From positions 1 through 64,000 of the forward strand of contig CAJTFN010000021.1 of NCBI GenBank assembly GCA_910575815.1: 64,000 bases of DNA, read 5' to 3'. Position numbers and translations under genes: made by a program. This document shows, piece after piece, positions 8,527 through 17,235 of this stretch. How positions within the stretch are numbered: position 1 is the first letter of the stretch; every line of letters starts with the position of its first letter. Under the pieces are notes generated by a model that searched no databases, was not told where the DNA came from, and was given only the letters and a program-made list of their open reading frames with translations. Origin of the DNA: Oscillospiraceae bacterium (GTDB taxonomy: Bacteria > Bacillota > Clostridia > Oscillospirales > Oscillospiraceae).

Positions 8527-9381
8527 TTACTCCGCATCGTTGCCAATGCTCTTTTTGAACGTGTTCCAAATATCGTCATAAATGGACTGGAACAGCGATT
8601 CCCGTTGAACAGCGCCGGTGTCCGCTGTTTCCCAATCTTCAAAGTGAATTTCTTCCCCCTCCTCTACGCAGTTCCGCCGCTTCAACTCGGCCAGGATACT
8701 GGAGGCCCCCTTTTGGAACGTGGACGTTATGCCATGTGCGGAGGAAAGAGCGCGGTCAATTTCACCGTAAATATCGTCTGCGGAGGTGTCGATCTGCCAA
8801 TGGGTATCATTCGCACCGTCGCCTGCCCACTCTGCGGCCATGCTGTAAGCCTTACCCATGTAGCCCTCCTTGGTGGGGTTGTGATCCGATACCCGGTTCA
8901 GCTCAGCCGCTCCCTGCTGCATAAACTGTTCACGCGCCGCCTTGGTTGCGTCCAGCAGCTTGGAAATGTCCTCCAGCTTCATCTGCTCCGGCAAAGCCTT
9001 GTTGCCGTCCAGCATATCCTGATATTCTTGAATGGTTTGGTCGAAGGCGGAGAGCTGATCCCGGTATTCCATCAAAGACGCTTCATGCTGCTGGCTCAAA
9101 TATGCGCCCACTTTACACTGGTTTAAGTAGAAGTGCAGCAGGCCCTCCGGCATTTCCTCCAGGGGGGAGTTTTTCTTGCCCTCCGTGGCCTCCGCCGACA
9201 GCTCCAACGTATCAAACCGGGTTTTCATATCCTTTACCTGATTTTTCGCATTCAGCAGATTTTCGGACAGTCGGTGCAGCGTGTCATTGATTGGCGGCTG
9301 AACAAGTTTCTGCCCCAGCGGTTTAGTCTGCTGAAAAACAGTGTTTTGACGAAACAGGTTCGCCAAATTCGATACATTCAC
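8527..9381 (-). CDS. Protein of unknown function, third gene of element operon
   Basis: 284 aa, not recognised. No signal peptide or membrane helix. Residues about 35-60 and 95-165 are predicted largely helical and rich in Gln, Leu, Glu and Lys, suggesting coiled coil. The C-terminal half (WQIDTSADDIYGEIDRAL) is more compact. AGGAGGGGA precedes the start. It is the last of three genes (10469 to 8527) separated by 12-14 bases, so the three products probably work together. Function cannot be assigned. Confidence 0.8.
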   Translation of the reverse strand: MNVSNLANLFRQNTVFQQTKPLGQKLVQPPINDTLHRLSENLLNAKNQVKDMKTRFDTLELSAEATEGKKNSPLEEMPEGLLHFYLNQCKVGAYLSQQHEASLMEYRDQLSAFDQTIQEYQDMLDGNKALPEQMKLEDISKLLDATKAAREQFMQQGAAELNRVSDHNPTKEGYMGKAYSMAAEWAGDGANDTHWQIDTSADDIYGEIDRALSSAHGITSTFQKGASSILAELKRRNCVEEGEEIHFEDWETADTGAVQRESLFQSIYDDIWNTFKKSIGNDAE

Positions 9382-9395
9382 AATAATCTCCCCTC

Positions 9396-9833
9396 CTATG
9401 CTTCTATATCCACACCCTGCCGGTAGCCGTCCAAAATGCTGGTGTCAAAGGGCTTTCCCCAGTCCCAACTGGGGTCCTGCTGATGGACAAATTCTCCCAG
9501 CCGAGTGGCCTCGCTATGGAATATCTCATTCAGTGTCCATGACGCACTCAGCCGCTTTTCCGGGGCCAGGGACATGGTATAGTCCCGAATGACCTTGCTG
9601 ATGTCCTCGCCGTCGCTGACCCCATAGCCGTTCTTCATGTGGTTGAACGCAATCTGCTTGACCTGCTGCACCACGCCCTCGTCCACGGGGACGATCTTCC
9701 GATAGTCGCCGGTATCGTTCAGGCTCATGCCGGGCGTGCCGTAGGGGTTGACATGGGGCTTGCCCTGTTGCTTCTGGGCCAGTTCCCCGATGCGCCGCTG
9801 CTGTTGGTTCTGTACCATCTGTGTGATTGTCAT
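9396..9833 (-). CDS. Protein of unknown function, second gene of element operon
   Basis: 145 aa, soluble, not recognised. A Gln-rich N-terminus (TITQMVQNQQQRR) leads into a mixed helical part, and a Trp/Asp-rich C-terminus (DPSWDWGKPFD) follows. GGGGGA precedes the ATG. Neighbours on both sides are of unknown function and share the operon. The short polar N-terminus resembles that of its upstream neighbour only in lacking a signal peptide. Confidence 0.75.
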   Translation of the reverse strand: MTITQMVQNQQQRRIGELAQKQQGKPHVNPYGTPGMSLNDTGDYRKIVPVDEGVVQQVKQIAFNHMKNGYGVSDGEDISKVIRDYTMSLAPEKRLSASWTLNEIFHSEATRLGEFVHQQDPSWDWGKPFDTSILDGYRQGVDIEA

Positions 9834-9845
9834 GGGATGTCCCCC

Positions 9846-10469
9846 TTATGCCTTTATATCAAAACTTGCGGGTGCATCCCCGTTCGCCGCCGGAGCTGTC
9901 GTCTGCTTTGCGGCGGCTATCTCCGCCTTGGCCGCGTTGTACGCCTCACGGTAAATCTGATTTGATTCATACTGGAACCGCGATTCATCCGCAGTAGGAA
10001 CAGAAGTCCAGCCTCCGCCGTCACGATAGCCCGCAATCATTTCGCCGTTTTGACTATAGATTTCCGCCGTCGTACCAAACATAGCGCCTCTGTTTATGGT
10101 AGCGGTAAAGGGAATACTTAACAAGTCAAAGAGATTTTCCCCAGGGTGTAAGACAAGGTTTGGATTTTTGAACATGGCGGACACCTGGGAAATGGCTCTG
10201 CCCCGATCTGGAGAAACGTGCTTCCCCATTTGTGCATCCCGCATCGACGCATAGCCGCTGCTGACCATATTTGTACCATCTGCGGCAGCTTTGCGGGCGC
10301 ACGCCTTGATTTGCTCAACATACTCGTCAGACAAGGCTCCACTGACCTTGGCAGTGATTGGTTTGAATAACCCTTCCTCGCTGGCTTTCACCTTCGGTGC
10401 TGAAATGGTGCTGGTAGCCCTGTAAGAGCCATAAGAATTGAAAGTGCCGGGAATACCGTTGATTGCCAT
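9846..10469 (-). CDS. Protein of unknown function, first gene of element operon
   Basis: 207 aa. A low-complexity Ser/Ala/Thr-rich N-terminus (MAINGIPGTFNSYGSYR) is followed by a globular part of about 130 residues and an Ala-rich tail. No signal peptide or membrane helix. Start at 10469 chosen for its GGAGG; a longer frame would cover the operator-like palindrome at 10491. Behind it lie a promoter with a palindromic spacer (10568-10596) and a (CTGT)11 tract. The family is not recognised with confidence; proteins with an MAI-G-I N-terminus of unknown function occur in gut Clostridia. Confidence 0.78.
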   Translation of the reverse strand: MAINGIPGTFNSYGSYRATSTISAPKVKASEEGLFKPITAKVSGALSDEYVEQIKACARKAAADGTNMVSSGYASMRDAQMGKHVSPDRGRAISQVSAMFKNPNLVLHPGENLFDLLSIPFTATINRGAMFGTTAEIYSQNGEMIAGYRDGGGWTSVPTADESRFQYESNQIYREAYNAAKAEIAAAKQTTAPAANGDAPASFDIKA

Positions 10470-10490
10470 AGTGGTTCCTCCTATTCTTCG

Positions 10491-10508
10491 TTTGACAATG
10501 TTGTTAAA
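10491..10508. promoter_or_regulatory. Palindrome related to the 180-394 cluster
   Basis: TTTGACAATGTTGTTAAA, the same CAAnnTTG core and TTTGA-type arm as the palindromes at 256-273 and 382-394. It sits in the 5' untranslated part of the operon starting at 10469, between promoter and ribosome site, where bound protein would block transcription. Confidence 0.5.
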
Positions 10509-10567
10509 ATTTCCTGCTATGCTCCAATCATCAAGAACGCAGTCTTTACAGAAATACAAAAAGGCAC

Positions 10568-10596
10568 ATCATACCTGCGGAAAACCGCAGGCACAA
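10568..10596 (-). promoter_or_regulatory. Candidate promoter with palindromic spacer
   Basis: On the minus strand, TTGTGC (10596-10591) is followed by a 17-base spacer and TATGAT (10573-10568). The spacer is itself a hairpin, CCTGCGG/CCGCAGG with a four-base loop. A palindrome filling the spacer is the geometry used by DNA-distorting activators such as MerR proteins, or the hairpin may be an attenuator. No such regulator is seen nearby. Confidence 0.4.
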
Positions 10597-10653
10597 TACG
10601 CCTGATAAAGCGATATAAGCGGCAAGACAGCACAAAAGGACAGACTTACCCTA

Positions 10654-10698
<45 letters not shown>

Positions 10699-10903
10699 GT
10701 AAGTATATTGCGATAAGTCATAGCTTGTCAAGCCCTTTCTGAAACTCTCATTATATGTCGGCATATTGCGGCCCAAAATTAAGGGGTAGCTGTGAATACC
10801 TTGACAATCTTAATTTTAGCAGAAATTTGTCTGCCGCGCAAGAGAGAAATCGCGCAGAGGCAGAATATACGCTGTTCAGTATGCTGGGGAAAGTATAGAT
10901 ACC

Positions 10904-12067
10904 TCAAAACGCAAACAGCAGCTTTTGAGGCAGATGCTCTATGTCACAAGACCGGATATACTTCACTGCCCGCTTCGCAAACATCTTGCTCACCATCGTA
11001 TCCCACTCGGCCAGCCGAACAATCTCCGCTGTGCCGCTCACAAAGTCAAACTGAATCTCGCCCCACTCGCCGTCGCAGTCTGCTTGATACTCGTAGATTG
11101 CGGCGGCGATTTTCTTTTTTGTCCGCTTTACCGATTTCCGTTTGAGCCGGATGGCGTGGAGCGCACCGGCCTCCACCAGCAGGACAGTCAGTTTCTCCAC
11201 CGCCTTACGGTATGCCCTCTCCGCGCCGCTGGCGGTACTGCCCTCAAACATCACCGCCAATTCCTCAAAGGACCTTCGCTGGGATAGTGGCCTGACCCGG
11301 CCACAGGTCATGCAGATGGCGTTGCGTTCTTCCAAAAGCCGCTGCTCTCGATAAGATAGTTTCTCAAAAGCGGTGCGAACCGCTTCCGCCTGAGTGCCGT
11401 TCCAGAGGATCGCCACATAATCCCAGGAGTCGTCCTTGGTCACATCCTCGCCGGTTTCCTCGCCGTCCTCGTCCTGGGCCGTGACATAGAGTGAAACCTG
11501 GCTGCGGTTGAGCCGGGCCACAGTCAGATATTGCTCCGCTGTTTCCTCAGAACAGCCCTCTCTTGCGGCATACTCGCTGACAACCTCGCCCTTCGACTTT
11601 CCGGTTTCGTTGTAGAGCCACGCAATACCTCGCACCCGCTTGTACTCGTCCAGAGAGGAAAAGGAACCGCTTTCCTCCATCATGCGGCATTGAACCAGAG
11701 CGTTTCCAATGGCGCGATGGGCGTATGTAAGGAACTCCGCGCCTTTGTACGGGTCGTAGCTTTCCAGACATTCCAGCATGGCGAGAACGCAGTTTTGTTT
11801 ATAGTCCAGAAACCGCTCCGGGTCGTATCTGTCCAGCCCCTCCCGCAAAAGAAAGTTTCTGACCCGTCCATTCAGACGCGGCTCTATGTGGTGCAGGAAG
11901 TAGGCAAAGAAGCGAAGATCATGCCACGTTTGCGCGGCAACGAGATACTCATTGACGGTATACAACTCCGGTGGCGGGGGCGTGAGCTGGTAAACATGGG
12001 TAACTTCAAACATGGTGAGGCCGTGGGCGTTTCCCTGAAACGGATATTTTGCAAATCGCTCTTTCAC
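10904..12067 (-). CDS. Sigma-70-like regulatory protein
   Basis: 387 aa. Residues about 70-150 (REGLDRYDPERFLDYKQN ... GAEFLTYAHRAIGNALVQ) resemble sigma region 2, including the pattern around the core-binding and -10-recognition helices. The middle contains a further helical segment and CMTCGRVRPLSQRRSFEELA near 255-275, in the place where region 4 would be expected. The C-terminal 110 residues are unrelated to known sigma factors. The GTG start follows a GGAGGTGGTGAGG stretch, 16 bases after the DUF6076 gene, so the two form an operon. Whether it binds RNA polymerase is inference. Confidence 0.65.
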   Translation of the reverse strand: MKERFAKYPFQGNAHGLTMFEVTHVYQLTPPPPELYTVNEYLVAAQTWHDLRFFAYFLHHIEPRLNGRVRNFLLREGLDRYDPERFLDYKQNCVLAMLECLESYDPYKGAEFLTYAHRAIGNALVQCRMMEESGSFSSLDEYKRVRGIAWLYNETGKSKGEVVSEYAAREGCSEETAEQYLTVARLNRSQVSLYVTAQDEDGEETGEDVTKDDSWDYVAILWNGTQAEAVRTAFEKLSYREQRLLEERNAICMTCGRVRPLSQRRSFEELAVMFEGSTASGAERAYRKAVEKLTVLLVEAGALHAIRLKRKSVKRTKKKIAAAIYEYQADCDGEWGEIQFDFVSGTAEIVRLAEWDTMVSKMFAKRAVKYIRSCDIEHLPQKLLFAF

Positions 12068-12083
12068 AGCCTCACCACCTCCA

Positions 12084-13187
12084 TCATTTCAAATAGGTCT
12101 GCGCCTCCGCCAACAATGCTTTCTGCGTCATTTCTGTTTCATAAGAACCAGCGGCATACTCCCGGTCAGCGATGGCCCTTTCCAGCTTGTTCTTCGCCAG
12201 CCGCTTCATCACGGCGGCAGTCTGTTCATCCAGCGTCCCCCGGTGCAACTTCTGGATGATCGTGTTGGTGCGGCGCTCATAGATTTTCTTCAGCGGGTGA
12301 TCGTCAGCCCGTTCCCGCTGCTCCCGCCCTCGGAGGTTGCCGACCTGACGGCAGGTGCGCCCGCGTTTGTCCCCCGGAGCCAGACCGCCGCAGTATTTTG
12401 TGGGCCTTGCATCGGTGGTCAGGAACCATGTTCCGCAGATGGGGCATTTGCGGGGCGCATGACCTACGCACAGGCCCTCGAACAAGTCAGAGCGGAACAT
12501 CCCCACAAAAGAAACATAGTGCATCCGTTTCACAAGCTGGGACTTCTCTTTGCCGGGAATGGTCGCGGCGGCATATTGGACGGAGGCATTGGCAAGGGAC
12601 ATCCATCCAGGATTGTCCGCCGTCATATCAGGATTGACGGAAAAGTATTGTCCGAAGCTGGCGGCGTATCCGTCCGGCGTTCTGTCGCTCTCATGGAGTT
12701 TTTCCGCAAACGGCAGAAGTTCCCGCTTGAACTCTGCCAGGGAGAACCCCAGGTGTGCCATAACAGGCAGTACCCGCAGCAGGGTGAGTGCCTTTTGGTA
12801 TTCTGGCGAAACCGCCCCGGCAAGATTTCCAGACTTCGCAAAGTCCATTGTATTTTGCAGATAGTCCTCCGTAAAAACGGTAGCAACATAGCCACAGACA
12901 ATCTCATACTCCAGGCAGGAGAACGGCGGCACATCTCGCAAAAGCTCTACGATTTGAAAGGCGCTCTCCCTCGCCGTTTCCATCTGCGCCGTGTCCGCTT
13001 GTCCAAGCTGGAGCGACCCCATATACAGGTTGAGCGGCATACAGAGCTGGGACAGCTTCGCTATGACTTCATCGGAGAGGTTCAGCGCGGCGCAGGCCAG
13101 CGTTCCGGTCGGCATAGACTTCCCCTCGTAGGTCACATTGTCCTGCCAGAAATCCAGTGTCAGGAGCGTGTGTTCAATCAAATTCAA
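12084..13187 (-). CDS. DUF6076-type protein with zinc ribbon
   Basis: 367 aa. The N-terminal 240 residues are helical and unrecognised. Residues about 245-285 contain CPICGTWFLTTDARPTKYC and a further Cys (GRTC), a zinc-ribbon pattern typical of DUF6076 proteins on mobile elements. A basic C-terminal helix bundle follows. First gene of a two-gene operon with the sigma-like protein; a TATAAT lies at 13228-13223 on the minus strand. Probably nucleic-acid binding; the exact role is unknown. Confidence 0.7.
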   Translation of the reverse strand: MNLIEHTLLTLDFWQDNVTYEGKSMPTGTLACAALNLSDEVIAKLSQLCMPLNLYMGSLQLGQADTAQMETARESAFQIVELLRDVPPFSCLEYEIVCGYVATVFTEDYLQNTMDFAKSGNLAGAVSPEYQKALTLLRVLPVMAHLGFSLAEFKRELLPFAEKLHESDRTPDGYAASFGQYFSVNPDMTADNPGWMSLANASVQYAAATIPGKEKSQLVKRMHYVSFVGMFRSDLFEGLCVGHAPRKCPICGTWFLTTDARPTKYCGGLAPGDKRGRTCRQVGNLRGREQRERADDHPLKKIYERRTNTIIQKLHRGTLDEQTAAVMKRLAKNKLERAIADREYAAGSYETEMTQKALLAEAQTYLK

Positions 13188-13200
13188 GTGCGCTGCCTCC

Positions 13201-13325
13201 TGTCATGTTTTTTCGTTTTTCATTATACCACAGCCGCCCCCGATTGGAAAGATAGCTTGTCATGTTTTTTGAAACGGGGCTGTCATGCTGTTAGCCTGCT
13301 TTTCTCGATTTTGCTCATAACCATA
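13201..13325. repeat. TGTCATG repeats, left 68-bp block
   Basis: TGTCATG at 13201, 13258 and 13281. The block 13258-13325 matches 14954-15021 over 68 positions without gaps, with about a dozen base differences. The two blocks flank the Mob gene on both sides, and within each the two TGTCATG copies are 23 bp apart. Iteron, operator or transfer-origin functions are possible. The promoter of the DUF6076 gene lies between the first and second copies. Confidence 0.6.
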
Positions 13326-13357
13326 ATAGAAAGCCGTTGACTGGATGCGCGGGAGTG

Positions 13358-13520
13358 CAGAGGGCGGCAAGCCCTTTGCCGGGTGTCAAGAGGGCAGCGC
13401 CCTTTTGGCCGGGTGCAGGGCGGCAGCGCCTGCTGGGTGTCCAGAGGGCAAAGCCATTTGGGTCGGGTGCAGGGTGACAACGCCTGCTCAGGTGTCCAGA
13501 GGGTGAAACCCTTGGCCCAG
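13358..13520. repeat. Six imperfect GC-rich tandem repeats of 25-29 bp
   Basis: Units begin near 13358, 13387, 13416, 13441, 13470 and 13495. They alternate between a 29-bp type (CAGAGGGC...GCCCTTTGG...GGGTG) and a 25-bp type (CAGGGCGGCAGCGCCTGCTG). Each can fold into a small GGGC/GCCC hairpin. No spacers of equal length are present, so this is not a CRISPR array. It occupies most of the gap in front of the Mob gene (13326-13647), in which no gene is seen. Confidence 0.6.
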
Positions 13521-13647
13521 GTAGGATTGATGCGCGCGTCAATCCGTACTGGGTTATTATCTGGCGCAAAGCACCCAGATTCGGCGGCTTCGCCGCCCCC
13601 TGTCCACTCCCGGAACAGCAAAAACGAGAAACAGGAAGGAGAGCAGA

Positions 13648-14901
13648 ATGGCAAAAAGATTGACCCGGCACAACGGGAGAGCCGGGAAAAGCGGCGTCTA
13701 CAAATCAACGCACAATGACAGGACCTTCGATACCGAACACGCCGAACACATTGACAGTGAGCGCATTCAGCAAAACATCTATTGGGATTGCTTTCGGGGC
13801 GCGACCTATCCGGCCCAGCAGGACGTGGAGGTTTCCTTTGCGGATGTGGAGCGGGCCTTTTATCTGAACCGCTACTCGGATTACCTTGACGGGCAACATG
13901 AGCGGAACGCAAAACGCCGCCACTCGGAACGCGACCGGAGCGTGGATGATCTGCTGGCTGACAAACGCTTCTGCCCGGAGGAAACCATCTACCAGATTGG
14001 CACGATGGAGGACTCCGTTTCCCCGGATGTGCTTTTGGAAATTGTCGGGGAATTTATGTTGGAGCTTGAGCGGCGCTTTGGGGAACACATCCATGTCATT
14101 GACTGGGCGCTCCATCTGGACGAGGCCACGCCCCACATCCATGAGCGCCATGTGTTCGACTATGTGAACCGCTATGGCGAGGTGGAGCCGAAACAGGAAA
14201 AGGCGCTGGAGGCTTTGGGGTTTGAATTGCCTGACCCGGAGAAAAAGCAGGGGCGCACCAACAACCGGAAGATGGTTTTCGATGCGGTCTGCCGTGTCAT
14301 TCTGTTTGATATTTGCAAACGGCATGGTCTGGCGGTGGAGGAAGAACCTGACCCCGGCAACCGCGGGCGCAGCTATCTGGAGAAGAACGACTATATTATC
14401 CAGAAGCAGAAAAAATTGATTACCGAGCAGGAGACGGCGATTGAAGAAAAAGCACAGGCGTTAGAGGCCGTGTCGCTCCGGCTGGAGGATGCCGAGGCCC
14501 TGATTGATGAGGTCACGGAAATTGCTTACGACAAGGCCGTGGAGCTTGTGACCGATGCCGTCCGCGCCGAAACGCAGTTGCAGGACGAAAAGATCATCTC
14601 CGATTACAAGGACTGGTGTCTGGCCCCGGAGCGGCACTATTCCCCAGCGGAGAAAGGGCTGATCGGCAAGGTGCTGGGAAAGGCGCAGGAGCTGATCCAC
14701 AAAGCCGCTCAAAAGGTGTTTGCAAAGGTGCAGACGGTTTTGCGAAAGCCAGAGGTCAGAGCCGCCGCCACCAAACAGATCAAGGAGAAAGCCAGAGAGT
14801 CCGTCCTTGCCAAACTGGAACGGGGAAAGGCCGAGATTGCCAGACAGGATGCGGAGCGCAGGGCGGCGCAGTCCGCAGCAAGGCACAGCATGGAGAGGTG
14901 A
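13648..14901 (+). CDS. mob: Mob/Pre-type plasmid relaxase (plasmid recombination enzyme)
   Basis: 417 aa. The N-terminal 230 residues carry the MobV/Pre signature, including HLDEATPHIHERHVFDY near 152-168, whose histidines bind the metal at the nicking site. The C-terminal 180 residues are a long charged coiled coil. It nicks DNA at a transfer origin so that the element can be mobilised by a helper. GGAAGGAGAG precedes the start. It stands between two copies of a 68-bp repeat and upstream of the replication helicase, the layout of a small mobilisable plasmid-like module. Confidence 0.85.
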   Translation: MAKRLTRHNGRAGKSGVYKSTHNDRTFDTEHAEHIDSERIQQNIYWDCFRGATYPAQQDVEVSFADVERAFYLNRYSDYLDGQHERNAKRRHSERDRSVDDLLADKRFCPEETIYQIGTMEDSVSPDVLLEIVGEFMLELERRFGEHIHVIDWALHLDEATPHIHERHVFDYVNRYGEVEPKQEKALEALGFELPDPEKKQGRTNNRKMVFDAVCRVILFDICKRHGLAVEEEPDPGNRGRSYLEKNDYIIQKQKKLITEQETAIEEKAQALEAVSLRLEDAEALIDEVTEIAYDKAVELVTDAVRAETQLQDEKIISDYKDWCLAPERHYSPAEKGLIGKVLGKAQELIHKAAQKVFAKVQTVLRKPEVRAAATKQIKEKARESVLAKLERGKAEIARQDAERRAAQSAARHSMER

Positions 14902-14953
14902 TTGCTATTACACTGACAGAGGGAATTTTGGTAGCCGCTGCCGAAATTCCCTC

Positions 14954-15021
14954 TGTCATGTTTTTTGAAACCGGGCTGTCATGCCATTAGCCCGTTTTTT
15001 TCAAATTTGCTCATAACCATA
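14954..15021. repeat. TGTCATG repeats, right 68-bp block
   Basis: Second copy of the block at 13258-13325, with TGTCATG at 14954 and 14977. It lies between the Mob gene and the replication helicase gene, so it is also placed to act as an operator or origin element for the helicase. Confidence 0.6.
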
Positions 15022-15072
15022 GCAGGAGGGCGCGGCAGACGCCCGATTTTTACAGATTGGAGGTATGCGAGA

Positions 15073-16392
15073 ATGAATGAAAATGAAGAATTGCAGTCCG
15101 GGTTTCCCGACTGGCTGACGGAGGACTACAAGCTCATGGAGCCGGAGTTCTGCCGGTCGTTCCTTCGGGAACATCCCATGCGCTGCATCCTGGGCCGGTT
15201 CTACACGGTGGACGGGCTGGTGGCGGACGAGAGCAGCTTGAAGAAGAAAATCTACGAGGAAATCAGCCCGTGGCTGGAAACCAAAATCGCCAGGAAGGTG
15301 GACGAGCTTCTGAACGCCCTGCGGATGGCGGCGTACTCCGAGCCGATAGAGCTGGAGTGCGACCGTATCCATGTTGTCAACGGCACACTGTTTGTGGATG
15401 GCCGCTTCTCGCCGGAGAAAGCCTACTGCAACAACCGCCTGACCGTCAGCTATCGCCCCGATGCGCCGCCGCCGGAGAAGTGGCTTCGGTTCCTGTCGGA
15501 GCTGCTGTACCCGGAGGACATCCCCACTTTGCAGGAGTACCTGGGCTACTGCCTGCTTCCCACCACCAGGGGTCAGAAGATGCTGATGCTCATTGGCAAG
15601 GGCGGCGAGGGCAAGAGCCGTATCGGGCTGGTGATGCGCTCCATCTTTGGGGACAGCATGAACACCACCAGCATCCAGAAGGTGGAGAACAATCGGTTCA
15701 GCCGCGCCGACCTGGAGAGTAAGCTCCTGATGGTGGACGATGACATGGACATGAGCGCCCTGCCCAAGACCAACTATATCAAATCCATCGTCACGTCCGA
15801 ATGCAAGATGGATATGGAGCGCAAGGGCGTTCAGAGCTACCAGAGCCAGCTTTATGTGCGGTTCCTCTGCTTCGGCAACGGGGCCTTGACCGCCCTCCAT
15901 GACAGGTCTGACGGTTTCTTTCGCCGCCAGATCGTGCTGACTACCAAGGACAAACCGGCAGGGAGAGCGGACGATCCGTTTCTCTCGGACAAGCTGATTG
16001 CGGAGCGTGAGGGTATCTTCCTCTGGTGTCTGGAAGGGCTTCACCGCCTGCTGGTCAACAACTACCGCTTCACCATCAGCGACCGGGCCAGGGAAAACAT
16101 CGCGGTCGTAGTTCGGGAGGCCAACAACATCGTGGATTTCCTGACCTCTGCCGGTTATGTCCAGTTCAAGGCGGACAGCGAGGCCGCTACCCGTGACCTA
16201 TACGCTGCCTATAAGGTCTGGTGCGAGGACAATGCCGAGAACCCGCTTTCCCCCAAGAGTTTTTCCGGCTTTATCGCCCAGAGCGCCGACACCTATCGGC
16301 TGGAGGCCACCAACAATGTGTATATCGGCAGCGGAAAGCGGTGCCGGGGTTATCTGGGGATTGAGGTCTTAATAAGGCCGAACGCTTTATAA
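15073..16392 (+). CDS. Phage/plasmid D5/P4-type helicase (primase C-terminal)
   Basis: 439 aa. A D5_N-like region covers about 1-150. A superfamily 3 helicase core follows, with Walker A (GKGGEGKSRIG, near 175-185) and Walker B (LLMVDDDMD, near 220), then a winged-helix type tail. No primase active site is visible, so this is the helicase half. The start at 15073 was chosen because TTGGAGGT lies 10 bases upstream; a longer frame would run into the 68-bp repeat. Probably the replication protein of the mobilisable module. Confidence 0.85.
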   Translation: MNENEELQSGFPDWLTEDYKLMEPEFCRSFLREHPMRCILGRFYTVDGLVADESSLKKKIYEEISPWLETKIARKVDELLNALRMAAYSEPIELECDRIHVVNGTLFVDGRFSPEKAYCNNRLTVSYRPDAPPPEKWLRFLSELLYPEDIPTLQEYLGYCLLPTTRGQKMLMLIGKGGEGKSRIGLVMRSIFGDSMNTTSIQKVENNRFSRADLESKLLMVDDDMDMSALPKTNYIKSIVTSECKMDMERKGVQSYQSQLYVRFLCFGNGALTALHDRSDGFFRRQIVLTTKDKPAGRADDPFLSDKLIAEREGIFLWCLEGLHRLLVNNYRFTISDRARENIAVVVREANNIVDFLTSAGYVQFKADSEAATRDLYAAYKVWCEDNAENPLSPKSFSGFIAQSADTYRLEATNNVYIGSGKRCRGYLGIEVLIRPNAL

Positions 16393-16411
16393 AAAAGAAA
16401 TGAAATTATCT

Positions 16412-16461
16412 GTACGTGCGTACACGAGTACACGACCCCCTGTACCGATGTACGCATGTAC
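16412..16461. repeat. Six GTAC motifs in two 8-bp-phased triplets
   Basis: GTAC starts at 16412, 16420 and 16428 and again at 16442, 16450 and 16458: two groups of three with an exact 8-bp period, 14 bp apart. It lies 20 bases after the helicase stop. The regular spacing suggests a protein-binding array. The rest of 16393-16663 contains GGCGG/CCGCC inverted repeats but no gene. Confidence 0.6.
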
Positions 16462-16663
16462 GGATAGTTTTGAGTTTGCCTTTATCTTTTTATAGGCGGT
16501 CATGCTGCCGCCACAAGGCCGCTATGTAACGCTTTAGGCCCTTGAAAAGCCCGATATCACGGGCTTCTGGAACGTGATTGAGAGGGGGCCTGTGTAGTTG
16601 TATTCGGAGCGCCTAAAACGGGCGTCTAACTGTCCACGGATTTTATGAAAGTGAGGAAATTAT

Positions 16664-17225
<562 letters not shown>

Positions 17226-17235
17226 TTTTGTATTA

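Noticed and set aside
13358..13520. CRISPR array
   Set aside because: Repeats are degenerate, alternate in length and have no unique spacers; no cas genes are present.
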